A stretch of 45,427 nucleotides of DNA, taken from positions 1 to 45,427 of the forward strand of contig NZ_NTGZ01000005.1 of NCBI RefSeq assembly GCF_002551245.1, given 5' to 3'. Both the position numbers and the translations under genes were made by a program. This DNA is from Streptomyces sp. rh34. GTDB lineage: Bacteria; Actinomycetota; Actinomycetes; Streptomycetales; Streptomycetaceae. Position 1 is the first letter of the stretch. Each line of letters begins with the position of its first letter. Shown in pieces: positions 7,922 to 16,131 of the stretch. The notes under the pieces are model-generated. The model was not told the DNA's origin, made no database searches, and saw only the letters and a list, made by a program, of their open reading frames with translations.

Positions 7922-8953
7922 CTAGGGGAGGGTAACGACCGTCGCGGCGTAGACGAGACCCGCCCCGAAGCCGATGACGAGCGCGGTGTCGCCGCTCTTC
8001 GCCTGACCGGTCGCCAGGAGCCGCTCCATCGCGAGCGGAATCGAGGCGGCGGACGTGTTGCCGGTGGACTCGATGTCACGGGCGACCGTGACGTGATCCG
8101 GCAGTTTCAGGGTCTTCACCATCGAGTCGATGATCCGCATGTTGGCCTGGTGCGGAATGAAGACGTCCAGGTCTTCCGGGGCGATCCCGGCCGCGTCCAG
8201 CGCCTGCTGGGCGACCTTCGCCATCTCGAAGACGGCCCAGCGGAAGACCGCCTGGCCCTCCTGCGTGATGGCCGGGAACTTGATCTCGCCCTTCGAGTCG
8301 AGCGGCAGCTTGGAGACGTCGCCGACGTGCAGGTCGTTCCAGGCCACCGTCTGCTTGATGGTCTCGGACTTGTCGCCCTCGGAGCCCCACACGGTCGGGC
8401 CGATGGCCGGCTCCTGGGAGGGGCCGACGACGACCGCGCCCGCGCCGTCACCGAACAGGAAGGCCGTCGCGCGGTCCTCCAGGTCGGTCAGGTCGCTGAG
8501 CCGCTCCACGCCGATCACGAGGACGTACTCCGCGGAGCCCTCGACGATCATGCCCTTGGCGAGGGTGAGGCCGTAGCCGAAGCCCGCGCACCCGGCCGAG
8601 ATGTCGAAGGCGGCGGGCTTGCCCGAGCCGATCTTGTGGGCGATCTCGGTGGCGACGGCCGGGGTCTGCTTGAAGTGCGAGACGGTCGAGACGACGACCG
8701 CGCCGATCTGCTCGGGATCGATGCCCGCGTCGGCGATGGCCTTGCCGGACGCCTCGATCGACATCGCGGCCACGGTCTCCTCCTCGGAGGCCCAGTGGCG
8801 GGTGACGATGCCGGAGCGGGAGCGGATCCACTCGTCGGAGGAGTCGATCGTTTCGAGGATCACCTCGTTCGGCACGACCCGGGTCGGGCGGTAGCCGCCG
8901 ACCCCGAGGATCCGTGCGTACGGGGCGCCCTTGCTGGGCTTGATCTTCGACAT
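7922..8953 (-). CDS. fabH: 3-oxoacyl-ACP synthase III (KAS III)
   Basis: 343 aa. It starts fatty acid synthesis by condensing an acyl-CoA primer with malonyl-ACP; in Streptomyces it prefers branched primers (family knowledge), giving iso and anteiso fatty acids. The catalytic triad is visible: Cys122 in SAGCAGFGYG, His268 in IPHQANMRI and Asn299 in STGNTSAAS. The C-terminal VIGFGAGLVYAATVV is typical. The start is set by AAGGAG seven bases upstream of the ATG at 8953. It is 9 bp downstream of fabD, so both are co-transcribed. Confidence 0.97.
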   Translation of the reverse strand: MSKIKPSKGAPYARILGVGGYRPTRVVPNEVILETIDSSDEWIRSRSGIVTRHWASEEETVAAMSIEASGKAIADAGIDPEQIGAVVVSTVSHFKQTPAVATEIAHKIGSGKPAAFDISAGCAGFGYGLTLAKGMIVEGSAEYVLVIGVERLSDLTDLEDRATAFLFGDGAGAVVVGPSQEPAIGPTVWGSEGDKSETIKQTVAWNDLHVGDVSKLPLDSKGEIKFPAITQEGQAVFRWAVFEMAKVAQQALDAAGIAPEDLDVFIPHQANMRIIDSMVKTLKLPDHVTVARDIESTGNTSAASIPLAMERLLATGQAKSGDTALVIGFGAGLVYAATVVTLP

Positions 8954-8962
8954 GCTCGCTCC

Positions 8963-9880
8963 TTAGGCGCCTGCGTGCTCGGAAGCGAGCGCGCGGGCCG
9001 CGTCGAGGTCGTCGGGGGTCTTGAGCGCGAGCGTCTTCACGCCGGGCAGCCCGCGCTTGGCGAGCCCGGTCAGCGTGCCGCCGGGGCTCAGCTCGACGAG
9101 TGCGGTGACGCCCAGCGACTGGAAGGTCTCCATGCACAGGTCCCAGCGGACCGGATTGGCGACCTGCCCGACGAGCCGTGCGACGACCTCGGTGCCGGTG
9201 GCCACGGTGTGGCCGTCGGCGTTCGAAACGTAACGCACGGTCGGGTCGGAGACCGTGAGGTCGCCGACCGCCGCGCGCAGCTTCTCCACGGCCGGGGCCA
9301 TGTGATGCGTGTGGAACGCGCCGGCCACCTTGAGCACGACGACCCGGCGCACGCCCTCGGGCATGTCGGCCTCCAGGGCGGCGATCTGGGCGGCGGTGCC
9401 CGCGGCGACGATCTGGCCGCCGCCGTTGACGTTGGCCGGGGTCAGACCGAGCTTCTCCAGGTGCGGGACCGACACCTCGGGGTCGCCGCCGAGGAGGGCC
9501 GCCATGCCGGTCTCGGTGACCGCGGCGGCCTCGGCCATGCCGAGCCCCCGGGTGCGGACGAAGCGCAGCGCGGCCTCGTCGTCGATGACACCGGCGAGCG
9601 CCGCGGCGGTGATCTCACCGACACTGTGACCCGCGACGACGTCGGGGGAGGGCGCGTCCAGGGCGGCGGCCGAGAGCAGGCCCGCGGCGACCAGGAGCGG
9701 CTGCGCGACGGCCGTGTCGCGGATCTCGTCCGCGTCGGCCTTCGTGCCGTAGTGGGCAAGGTCGAGCCCGATGGCGTCGGACCAGGCCGCGATGCGGTCG
9801 GCGGCACCGGGGAGGTCGAGCCAGGGAGTCAGGAAGCCGGGCGTCTGAGCGCCTTGGCCGGGAGCGACGAGTACGAGCAC
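8963..9880 (-). CDS. fabD: Malonyl-CoA:ACP transacylase
   Basis: About 305 aa. It transfers malonyl from CoA to ACP. Motifs are LVLVAPGQGAQTPGFL at the N-terminus, the nucleophile elbow GHSVG (Ser about 86), and the catalytic His in AGAFHTHHMAP. I chose GTG 9880, giving VLVLVAPGQ, which matches the family N-terminus I remember; GTG 9886 two codons earlier is equally possible and lies behind a weak AGAGAG. Longer upstream in-frame sequence is the intergenic region plus the antisense of fasR and is rejected. It is the first gene of the fab operon, with a perfect inverted repeat about 70 bp upstream. Confidence 0.96.
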   Translation of the reverse strand: MLVLVAPGQGAQTPGFLTPWLDLPGAADRIAAWSDAIGLDLAHYGTKADADEIRDTAVAQPLLVAAGLLSAAALDAPSPDVVAGHSVGEITAAALAGVIDDEAALRFVRTRGLGMAEAAAVTETGMAALLGGDPEVSVPHLEKLGLTPANVNGGGQIVAAGTAAQIAALEADMPEGVRRVVVLKVAGAFHTHHMAPAVEKLRAAVGDLTVSDPTVRYVSNADGHTVATGTEVVARLVGQVANPVRWDLCMETFQSLGVTALVELSPGGTLTGLAKRGLPGVKTLALKTPDDLDAARALASEHAGA

Positions 9881-9948
9881 CCTCACACTCTCTCTTGTGG
9901 ACGGCTCCGCACGCCCGTGGGGACAGGGACGAAGAACCGTCGGGGGAA

Positions 9949-9965
9949 TTGTTGAAGTCCAACAA
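9949..9965. promoter_or_regulatory. Perfect 17-bp inverted repeat upstream of fabD
   Basis: TTGTTG AAGTC CAACAA: 6-bp arms with a 5-bp spacer, in the 89-bp gap between the fasR stop and fabD. On the minus strand TAGACT just upstream resembles a -10 hexamer, with TTGGCC 18 bp before it. It is a plausible FasR binding site, given that FasR activates fabDHPF in S. coelicolor, but the assignment is inference. Confidence 0.5.
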
Positions 9966-9969
9966 AAGT

Positions 9970-11169
9970 CTAGGACTGAGGATCCGCCGCGGCCAAGCGC
10001 CCCAGGATCAGGGCGATCCTCAGCGTGAACGCGGAGCGCACATCGGAAGGTGACCATCCGGTGACGTCGGTCACACGTCGCAGCCGGTAGCGCACGGTGT
10101 TGGGGTGCACGAAAAGCATCCGGGCGGCGCCTTCCAGGCTGCTCGCCTGCTCAAGATAGACACTCAGCGTTTCCAGAAGAGCCGAACCGGCCTCTTCCAG
10201 CGGTCTGTAGATCTCCTCCACCAGCTGGTCCCGCGCGGCCGGGTCTCCGGCCATCGCCCGCTCCGGGAGGAGATCGTCCGCGAGGACGGGCCGGGGCGCG
10301 TCCTGCCACGCCAGGCACGCCTTCAGCCCGGCCGCCGCCGCCTGCGCGGACCGGGTCGCCGCCAGCAGGTCCGGCACCACAGGACCCGCGACGACCGGTC
10401 CGGCGGCGTACGGCCCGATCAGGCCCTTCGCGACCTGGAGCGGGTTGTCGCTGCCGCCCGCGATGACGACGAGGCGGTTGCCCAGGACGCCGGTGAGGAC
10501 CTGGAGCTTGGCGTGCCGGGCGGCGCGCCGGATCGCCTCCACGGTCAGCTCGCTGTCTCCGTCGGGCGCGGTGCCGAGGATCACGCACACATGCTCGGGC
10601 GAGTTCCAGCCGAGCGCGGCGGCCCGCGACACGGCCCCCTCGTCGGCCTCGCCGGAGAGCACCGCGTTCACCACGAGGGATTCCAGCCGGGCGTCCCAGG
10701 CGCCCCGGGCCTCGGCGGCCTGGGCGTAGACCTGGGCGGTGGCGAAGGCGATCTCACGCGCGTAGACGAGGAGCGCCTCCCGCAGGAGCGACTCGTCGCC
10801 CGGGGCGGCCACCTCCTCGATCGCCGTCTCCATGACCTCGATCGTGGTGCGGACCATCTCCACGGTCTGCCGCAGGGTGATGGCCCGGGTCAGTTCGCGC
10901 GGAGCGGTGCCGAACACATCGGTCGAGATGGCCTGCGGGGTCTCGGGATGACGGAACCACTCGGTGAACGCGGCGATGCCGGCCTGGGCGACCAGGCCGA
11001 TCCACGAGCGGTTCTCCGGAGGCATCGCCCGGTACCACGGCAGCGATTCGTCCATGCGGGCAATCGCGTTCGCGGCCAGCCGGCCGGAGGACTGCTCCAG
11101 CCGTTTCAGGGTCGCGGCGTGCAGGTGGGCGTCGTGGGCGGGGGGCTGCTCAGGATCGGGTCGGGGCAC
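9970..11169 (-). CDS. fasR: PucR-family regulator of fatty acid synthesis (FasR)
   Basis: 399 aa. The C-terminus has the PucR helix-turn-helix: SLEGAARMLFVHPNTVRYRLRR with VTGW and SAFTLRIALILGR after it. A GGDEF-like central domain typical of the CdaR/PucR family precedes it (about residues 165-290). The N-terminal part (LEQSSGRLAANAIARM, PWYRAMPPENRSWIGLVAQAG) matches the S. coelicolor protein at this exact position, directly upstream of fabD, which is known to activate the fabDHPF operon. The start is GTG 11169; no Shine-Dalgarno sequence is clear, so the N-terminus is the least certain part. It is transcribed in the same direction as the fab genes, 89 bp ahead of fabD. Confidence 0.9.
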   Translation of the reverse strand: MPRPDPEQPPAHDAHLHAATLKRLEQSSGRLAANAIARMDESLPWYRAMPPENRSWIGLVAQAGIAAFTEWFRHPETPQAISTDVFGTAPRELTRAITLRQTVEMVRTTIEVMETAIEEVAAPGDESLLREALLVYAREIAFATAQVYAQAAEARGAWDARLESLVVNAVLSGEADEGAVSRAAALGWNSPEHVCVILGTAPDGDSELTVEAIRRAARHAKLQVLTGVLGNRLVVIAGGSDNPLQVAKGLIGPYAAGPVVAGPVVPDLLAATRSAQAAAAGLKACLAWQDAPRPVLADDLLPERAMAGDPAARDQLVEEIYRPLEEAGSALLETLSVYLEQASSLEGAARMLFVHPNTVRYRLRRVTDVTGWSPSDVRSAFTLRIALILGRLAAADPQS

Positions 11170-11254
11170 GAGGACAAGACTGCCTTATCGGGCCGGTGGA
11201 TCGGTGGGCCGGGGCAACGGTGCCACGTACCGGCAGGTAGGCGCACACCTGACG

Positions 11255-11390
11255 CGACGGTTCCGTTCCGGTGGCCGTGCGACGGGCGCGACGGTTCCGC
11301 TCCCGCGGCCGTGCGACGCGCGACGGTTCCGCTCCCGCGGCCGTGCCACGGGCGAGACCGTTCCCCCCTCCCGCGGCCGTGCGACGGGCG
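11255..11390. repeat. Four tandem copies of a ~34-bp GC-rich unit
   Basis: Units at 11255-11288, 11289-11320, 11321-11354 and 11355-11390 (34, 32, 34 and 36 bp) share CGACGGTTCCGCTCCCGCGG at the start and GGCCGTGCGACGGGCG at the end. Units 1 and 4 are the most diverged. They fill the gap between fasR and the divergent pirin gene and end 21 bp before the pirin start. Unit lengths are not multiples of three, so this is not a coding repeat. Confidence 0.85.
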
Positions 11391-11411
11391 CCCCCGGGCT
11401 ACCGTGGCCGG

Positions 11412-12071
11412 GTGATTTCCGTGCACCGGTCCGATGACCGCTACCGGGGCGGGGACGAGGCCGCCGGGATCATCACCCGGCACGCCCTCTCCTTCGGTCC
11501 CCACTACGACCCGGACAACCTCCGCTTCGGCCCGATCCTGGCCTGCAACGAGGAGCGCCTCGCCCCGGGCGCGGGCTTCGAGGAGCACCCGCACAGCCAT
11601 ACGGAGATCGTCACCTGGGTCGTCGAGGGCGAGCTGACCCACCGCGATTCGGCCGGCCACTCCACCGTCGTCCGCGCCGGGGACGTGGCCCACCTGAGCG
11701 CCGCCTCCGGGGTCCGCCACGTCGAACGCAACGACGGCACGGACCCGTTGACCTTCCTCCAGATGTGGCTGGCCCCCCTGGAGCCGGGCGGCGCACCCTC
11801 GTACACGGTCGCCCCCGGCATCGCCGACTCCACCCCGTACGCCCTGCCCGGCGCGGGCGCGATGCTCCACGCCCGCCGCCTGGCCGGGGGCGAGCGCACG
11901 GCGGTCCCGGACGCGGTGCGCGCCTACGTCCACGTGGTGAGGGGGCGGGTCGCCCTGGGCGACGAGGAGCTGGGCCCCGGCGACGCCGCCCGGATCACCG
12001 GCGCGGAGGGCCTGGAGGCGGTCGCGGTGGCGGGGCCGGCGGAGCTGCTGGTGTGGGAGCTGGCGGGTTGA
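11412..12071 (+). CDS. Pirin family protein (bicupin)
   Basis: 219 aa from GTG 11412. The first cupin carries the pirin metal-site pattern EEHPHSHTEIVTWVVEGELTHRDS (three His and one Glu), followed by GDVAHLSAASGVRHVE and LQMWLAP. The second, degraded cupin is at about 155-219. This is the shorter YhhW-like type. Pirins bind Fe; some have quercetin 2,3-dioxygenase activity, others act as redox co-regulators, so the reaction here is open. In-frame extension upstream is encoded by the tandem repeats and rejected. TACCGT (11400-11405) ends 6 nt before the start and no Shine-Dalgarno sequence is seen, so the mRNA may be leaderless. Only 4 bp separate its stop from the convergent DinB-type gene. 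Confidence 0.9.
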   Translation: MISVHRSDDRYRGGDEAAGIITRHALSFGPHYDPDNLRFGPILACNEERLAPGAGFEEHPHSHTEIVTWVVEGELTHRDSAGHSTVVRAGDVAHLSAASGVRHVERNDGTDPLTFLQMWLAPLEPGGAPSYTVAPGIADSTPYALPGAGAMLHARRLAGGERTAVPDAVRAYVHVVRGRVALGDEELGPGDAARITGAEGLEAVAVAGPAELLVWELAG

Positions 12072-12075
12072 GGCG

Positions 12076-12789
12076 TCAAGCGGAGCGGCGGGCCCGCCAG
12101 AGGTCGCGGAGCAGTGCGATCTCGGCCATGTGGTGGATGAGTTCCAGATTGGCGTTGGCCAGCACACCGACGTACGGGTCGTCGGGGTCGGAGCCGTACG
12201 GATACTGCGAGAGGCCCACGATGTCGAGCTGTTCGTCGGTGAGCGTGGCGATGCTCGCACGGTGCCGGTCGACCGTCTCCCAGAACCGGTCGAGCGCGAG
12301 CGGGGCGGACGGCGTGAAGTCGACCAGCAGATGCGGGTCCCGCCGCCGTTCGCCGAAGGTCCACTCCCAGCGGCCCGCGAAGTCGGAGTGCAGGTGACCC
12401 AGCCGCCACGCGATGGTGGTGACCGGCACGACATCGGGCTCCGGCTCACCGGTGAACGCGAGAACCTCCTCGACCCGTTCGGCGCTCACGCTCCAGTCCT
12501 CGGCGATCTTCGCCACGGACATGCCGCCCGCCGCCTGCCGTGCGACCTCCGCGTACTCGCTCGCCGGGATCTCCGGCGCACCCTTGTCGAGCACCCACGC
12601 GCCGGGCCCGTACGCCCGGGGCGTCACCGCCTCGTCCCGAGGCCGGATCGACCAGCTTCCGGGGGCCGGCTCCCACAGGTACTCCTCGTCCCCGAGGCCT
12701 TTCAGCCTGACCTGAGCCGTCTCCCGCGCCTGGTCGAACTGCTCGATCAGGATGCTCAGCCGGTCGGTCCGTCGATCGTGGTCGTTCAT
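12076..12789 (-). CDS. DinB-family (mycothiol-transferase-like) protein with inserted HTH-like segment
   Basis: 237 aa from ATG 12789, with GAGGGAG upstream. The first helix (SILIEQFDQARETAQVRLKGL), the EEYLWEPAPGSWSIRP block and the later TTIAWRLGHLHSDFAGRWEW and LIHHMAEIALLRDLWR helices fit the DinB four-helix bundle. His residues at about 132, 134, 225 and 226 are candidate metal ligands. Actinobacterial DinB proteins include mycothiol-dependent transferases, which would fit a cytosolic detoxification role. Residues about 76-113 (SEYAEVARQAAGGMSVAKIA, then EDWSVSAERVEEVLAF) look like a small helix-turn-helix inserted between bundle helices and are not a usual part of the fold. The function of that insert is unknown. 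Confidence 0.8.
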   Translation of the reverse strand: MNDHDRRTDRLSILIEQFDQARETAQVRLKGLGDEEYLWEPAPGSWSIRPRDEAVTPRAYGPGAWVLDKGAPEIPASEYAEVARQAAGGMSVAKIAEDWSVSAERVEEVLAFTGEPEPDVVPVTTIAWRLGHLHSDFAGRWEWTFGERRRDPHLLVDFTPSAPLALDRFWETVDRHRASIATLTDEQLDIVGLSQYPYGSDPDDPYVGVLANANLELIHHMAEIALLRDLWRARRSA

Positions 12790-12914
12790 GCGCGGCTCCC
12801 TCGTCCTCGCGCCACGCGATCCACGGCGCACGGAGGGAAGTTAATGGCTCACCTCGCGGCGCGCGACCGAATTCCGGGGAGGCCGGGGGCCGGGGGGCCG
12901 CCGGGAACAGGAGG

Positions 12915-13322
12915 TCAGGCCTCGGCGCGCTTCTCCCGCTCGTCCGCGATCCGGTCCAGCTCGCGCATCGCCTGGGAGTGCCCGCTCATCCGCCGGCTCA
13001 CGTGGCCGGTCGTGAACAGCGCGGTCCCCACGAGCGATACGGGAAGGGACAGCCCCAGGACGAGCAGCGCCTCGGGCCAGTCGCGTTCGTCCTCGCAGTA
13101 ATCGCCCTTCCACAGACCCTCGTTGGCCGTGCCGCCCTCCGTGAACAGGCGCGCCGCGCACTCGTCGGTGTGGCCGTTGCGCGTTTCGACCTCGTAGTCC
13201 GTCAGGAGCAGAATCGCGCACCAGCCCCACAGCAGGGCCGACAGGAGCAACAGGCCGGTTCCGCAGTCGCGTATGCGGGTGGACCGCTCACGGAATTCGA
13301 GGTCGTACTCTCGTGATCGCAT
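12915..13322 (-). CDS. Small two-helix membrane protein, unknown function
   Basis: 135 aa from ATG 13322. A charged N-terminus (MRSREYDLEFRERSTRIRDC) leads into helix 1 (TGLLLLSALLWGWCAILLLT). An extracytoplasmic loop with three Cys (DECAARLFTEGG, DYCEDERD) follows, then helix 2 (WPEALLVLGLSLPVSLVGTALFTTG), then a charged cytoplasmic helix ending EREKRAEA. No family recognised. The Cys pair in the loop could form a disulfide. It lies between the DinB gene and a GNAT gene on the same strand with no overlap, so operon membership is unclear. Confidence 0.65.
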   Translation of the reverse strand: MRSREYDLEFRERSTRIRDCGTGLLLLSALLWGWCAILLLTDYEVETRNGHTDECAARLFTEGGTANEGLWKGDYCEDERDWPEALLVLGLSLPVSLVGTALFTTGHVSRRMSGHSQAMRELDRIADEREKRAEA

Positions 13323-13363
13323 GGCGGACGAATCTAGCAGCGCGCGACGGGGCCGGTCCGCCC

Positions 13364-13867
13364 TCACGGCAACGTGCGGGTGAGCCAGACCACTTCGCCG
13401 TTCTCCTCCGTGGAGACGTGGTCCCGCTCGAACGCGAGCTTCTCCAGGACGCGGAGCGACGCGGTGTTCCACGTGGCCACGGTCGACCAGATCCTCTTCC
13501 GCCCGGTCGCGGCGGCGGATTCGAGTACCGCACCGGCCGCCTCGGTGGCGTAACCGTGCCCGTGGGCGCGTTGGAACAGCTCGTACGCGATCTCGGGCTC
13601 CTCCAGGGTGGAGCGGCCGATGATCAGTCCGCAGTAGCCGATGAAATCGCCCTCCTCGCGGCGCTGGATGGGCAGCAGGGCGATCCCCGTGGTCTCCGTC
13701 GCGGCGAGCAGCTCCGCTATGGACGTCCGGATGCGTTCGACCGGGGGTTTCCCCTTGCCGCGTTCGGCGAGCAGGTCGCTGAACGCGGCGGCGTCCGCCC
13801 CGTCCCACGGTCGCAGGATCAGGCGCTCGGTCTCCAGGTGGAAGGGCATGGTCGCGTAGGCAGACAT
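13364..13867 (-). CDS. GNAT-family N-acetyltransferase (RimJ/RimL type)
   Basis: 167 aa from ATG 13867. The opening FHLETERLILRPWDGADAAAF is characteristic of the ribosomal-protein-acetyltransferase-like Acetyltransf_3 group. IAYELFQRAHGHGYATEAAG carries the acetyl-CoA motif A (Q/R-x-x-G-x-G/A pattern, here RAHGHG), and TWNTASLRVLEKLAF is the usual motif B with Asn. It transfers an acetyl group from acetyl-CoA to an amine in the cytosol; the acceptor is unknown. It lies 29 bp downstream of the MFS gene on the same strand, so it may be co-transcribed with the pump and could modify its substrate, which is speculation. Confidence 0.9.
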   Translation of the reverse strand: MSAYATMPFHLETERLILRPWDGADAAAFSDLLAERGKGKPPVERIRTSIAELLAATETTGIALLPIQRREEGDFIGYCGLIIGRSTLEEPEIAYELFQRAHGHGYATEAAGAVLESAAATGRKRIWSTVATWNTASLRVLEKLAFERDHVSTEENGEVVWLTRTLP

Positions 13868-13896
13868 GGGCTCACTCTGCCATTCCGTCCCCCCGC

Positions 13897-15321
13897 TCAC
13901 CCGGGGCCGGGTCCGTCCTTGCGTGCGCGGACGGCCAGGGCGGCGACCAGCAGGGTTGGGACGAGCAGGAGCGAGAACGTGATCGCGTAGCCGCCGAGCC
14001 GGCTCGTCCCGGCGGCCAGTCCGGCGTTGAGGACGGCGGTGGCGAACGCCAGGACGACGACCTGCCCGAGGTTCATGTTGGTCTGCATGGCGCTGGTGGT
14101 GTGGCCCAGCCGGTCCGGTGTGCTGTGCGAGAGCGACAGCACGGTGACGCACGGATCGAGCATTCCCATCCCGATCGCCGCCAGCGGCATGGCCACCATG
14201 GCGAGCACCGGGGACACCCCGGAGAAGCTGCCCACGACGGCGAAGGCGACGGACGCCGCCATGATCAGGGCGCCGACCGTGACGAGCCGGTGCCGGGCGA
14301 CGCCCTGGAGGAGCTTCCCCTGCACCCATGAGGCGACCGCCCACAGAACGGCCGAGGCGGTGAACGCCACGCCGACCGTCACCGCCGCCACCCGCCGCTC
14401 GGTGATCAGCATCAACGGCACCAGCGCCTCGATGGTGAAGTACGTACCAGAGGTCAGCCCGCGCAGCAGAACGGCGGTGGGGAGGCCCCGGGCGCTGCGC
14501 CAGGTGCCCTGCGGCAGCAGGCGGGGCGCGAAGGCGACCAGGAGCACGACCCCGGCGGCGACGAACAGCAGATGGCGCGCGTCCCACCCCGAGACGCCGT
14601 ACTGGCCGAGCGCCGCGCCCAGGCTGAGCATCCCGGCGACCACCAGCGGTGGCCGGGAGGCGCGTTCCCCGGCGGGCGGGGCCTGGTCCTCATCGCCCGC
14701 GGGGGCCCTGCGGAGCACGGCGAGGAGGGCGACCGCGGGCAGTGCCGTCAGCACGGCCAGGCCGTAGAAGACCGTCCGCCAGGACCACACCTCGGCGACC
14801 ACCCCGGCGACCGGCGGCCCGACCAGGGACGGGATGATCCAGCTCGCGCTCATCATCGCGAGCATCCTGGGCCGCAGATTCTCCGGATACGACTGGCCGA
14901 TGGCGGTCGTCACCGACACCGCCACCATCCCGGCCGCCAGACCGTCGACGAAGCGGCCGATCACCAACTGCCAGATCGAGACGCTGGACGCCGACACCAG
15001 CAGCGTCACCACGGAGAGGACCATGCCCAGGGCCAGCGGCCGCCGGGCGCCGGAGCGGTCCGCCCAGTGCCCGCCCAGCACCCCACCGAGCAGACTGGCG
15101 GCCACAAAGCTGCCCGCCACCAGGGGGAACAGGGACACCCCGTCCAGATCCTCGGCCGCCGTCGGCAGCGTCGGCACCACGGCCAGCGCGGCGAAGCCGG
15201 TCAGGAACATCACTGCGGCGAAGGTCAGGGTGGCCGCCGCGTACTGCCGGGAGAAGATCCCCGGCAGGGTGTCGCTCGGTGCGTCGCTCCGTGGTGGACG
15301 GAGGGCTTGTTCCGCGGTCAT
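13897..15321 (-). CDS. MFS transporter (12-helix drug/metabolite efflux type)
   Basis: 474 aa from ATG 15321 (a GTG nine codons earlier is an alternative). About twelve hydrophobic helices are present. The helix 2-3 motif GGHWADRSGARRPLALGM matches MFS motif A (G-x-x-x-D-R-x-G-R-R), and the second-half linker follows a charged segment (RRAPAGDEDQAPPAGERASR, about 210-235). The pattern is of the DHA1 family of proton antiporters in the cytoplasmic membrane. The substrate is not evident. The next gene downstream encodes a GNAT acetyltransferase. The upstream region carries no recognised operator. Confidence 0.9.
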   Translation of the reverse strand: MTAEQALRPPRSDAPSDTLPGIFSRQYAAATLTFAAVMFLTGFAALAVVPTLPTAAEDLDGVSLFPLVAGSFVAASLLGGVLGGHWADRSGARRPLALGMVLSVVTLLVSASSVSIWQLVIGRFVDGLAAGMVAVSVTTAIGQSYPENLRPRMLAMMSASWIIPSLVGPPVAGVVAEVWSWRTVFYGLAVLTALPAVALLAVLRRAPAGDEDQAPPAGERASRPPLVVAGMLSLGAALGQYGVSGWDARHLLFVAAGVVLLVAFAPRLLPQGTWRSARGLPTAVLLRGLTSGTYFTIEALVPLMLITERRVAAVTVGVAFTASAVLWAVASWVQGKLLQGVARHRLVTVGALIMAASVAFAVVGSFSGVSPVLAMVAMPLAAIGMGMLDPCVTVLSLSHSTPDRLGHTTSAMQTNMNLGQVVVLAFATAVLNAGLAAGTSRLGGYAITFSLLLVPTLLVAALAVRARKDGPGPG

Positions 15322-15438
15322 CGGCGTCCCGTCGCAGTAGCTCGCCACCCCGAGACTTGGTGCAGACCAATCGGAGCCAGGCGCGAAGCTATGCCAGGGG
15401 CCGATTCCCGGGCAACCGTATTTCGGCGCACGCGGGAG

Positions 15439-15474
15439 GACGCGAAGCAGGGCGGTACGGCGGCCAGTTGCCCG
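15439..15474. repeat. 36-bp dispersed repeat, copy 1
   Basis: The unit begins GACGCGAAGCAGGGCGGTAC and ends GGCCAGTTGCCCG. It is 34/36 identical, in the same orientation, to copy 2 at 17560-17595. This copy lies 73 bp past the stop of the last gene of the three-gene membrane operon (minus strand), in the 225-bp gap before the MFS gene start, which otherwise holds nothing I recognise. Confidence 0.85.
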
Positions 15475-15546
15475 CCGGTCGTCGGGGACGGATCGGCGGA
15501 GGGGCTGTGCGCCCAGGCGCTTTCCGGCCGGCTCTTGGGCGGAGCC

Positions 15547-16131
15547 TTATGGCCGAGCCTTTTCGCCCCGTCCTCGGTCGTCCTCGTTCACGAACCCGAG
15601 GAACAGGACATCCTCCAGGTCCTCGGGATCGAGCGTGTTGTGACGGAACCGGACAGGTTGCCCCACCTGGGGCGCTTCGGCCCGGCGAGTCACGCGCCGG
15701 ATACTTCCGGCCCCGGCCCCGACCCCGGCCACTGCGGCGGTGATCGTGATGTCGTAGTAGGGCCCGGTATCCGGGTCGCGATCGTCATCCTCGACGACCT
15801 CGGTGACGGTGCCCACGGACTCCTGGCCGTCGGCGTACATCGCGCGGACGCGTTCCCTGTCCGCCGCGATCCAGAAGCGCACGGCCAGGGCGAGGAAGGC
15901 GATGGCGAGCAGCATTCCGACCGTCGTGGACAAGAACCACCCCGACCGGTGGTGGAACTCGGTCTGGAACGCGGCGACGTAGATGCTGACAGCGACCATG
16001 AGTGCGCACAGGCCCATCCCGACCGCGACGAGCGCCCCGAAGACGCGCTCCCGCAGAGCCCCGTGATGGATGCGCGCCCTCGTCCCAGGCGTTCTCGCCA
16101 GACGCGTCCATTGCTCGCTCCGCCCCTTCAC
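15547..16131 (-). CDS. Membrane protein, paralogue A of three-gene operon (DUF3592-like)
   Basis: 194 aa from GTG 16131, which overlaps the upstream TGA (GTGA) and has GGAGG 8 nt ahead. N-terminal TRLARTPGTRARIHHG is followed by two membrane helices (about 30-53 and 63-85) and a cytoplasmic beta-rich domain (RVRAMYADGQESVGTVTEVV, then YYDITITAAV) resembling DUF3592. It ends PVRFRHNTLDPEDLEDVLFLGF. The N- and C-terminal blocks recur in the gene at 16769-17383 (ARTPGTRARI; IRFRHNTFDPQNVRDALFDGF), showing a duplication within the operon. Function unknown. Confidence 0.75.
   Translation of the reverse strand: MKGRSEQWTRLARTPGTRARIHHGALRERVFGALVAVGMGLCALMVAVSIYVAAFQTEFHHRSGWFLSTTVGMLLAIAFLALAVRFWIAADRERVRAMYADGQESVGTVTEVVEDDDRDPDTGPYYDITITAAVAGVGAGAGSIRRVTRRAEAPQVGQPVRFRHNTLDPEDLEDVLFLGFVNEDDRGRGEKARP

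Noticed and set aside
6770..9955. A 1061-codon open frame antisense to the fab operon
   Set aside because: Long antisense frames are expected at this GC content. It has no family similarity and lies over highly conserved fab genes on the other strand.
11255..11390. CRISPR array
   Set aside because: Units are contiguous with no unique spacers, and no cas genes are present.
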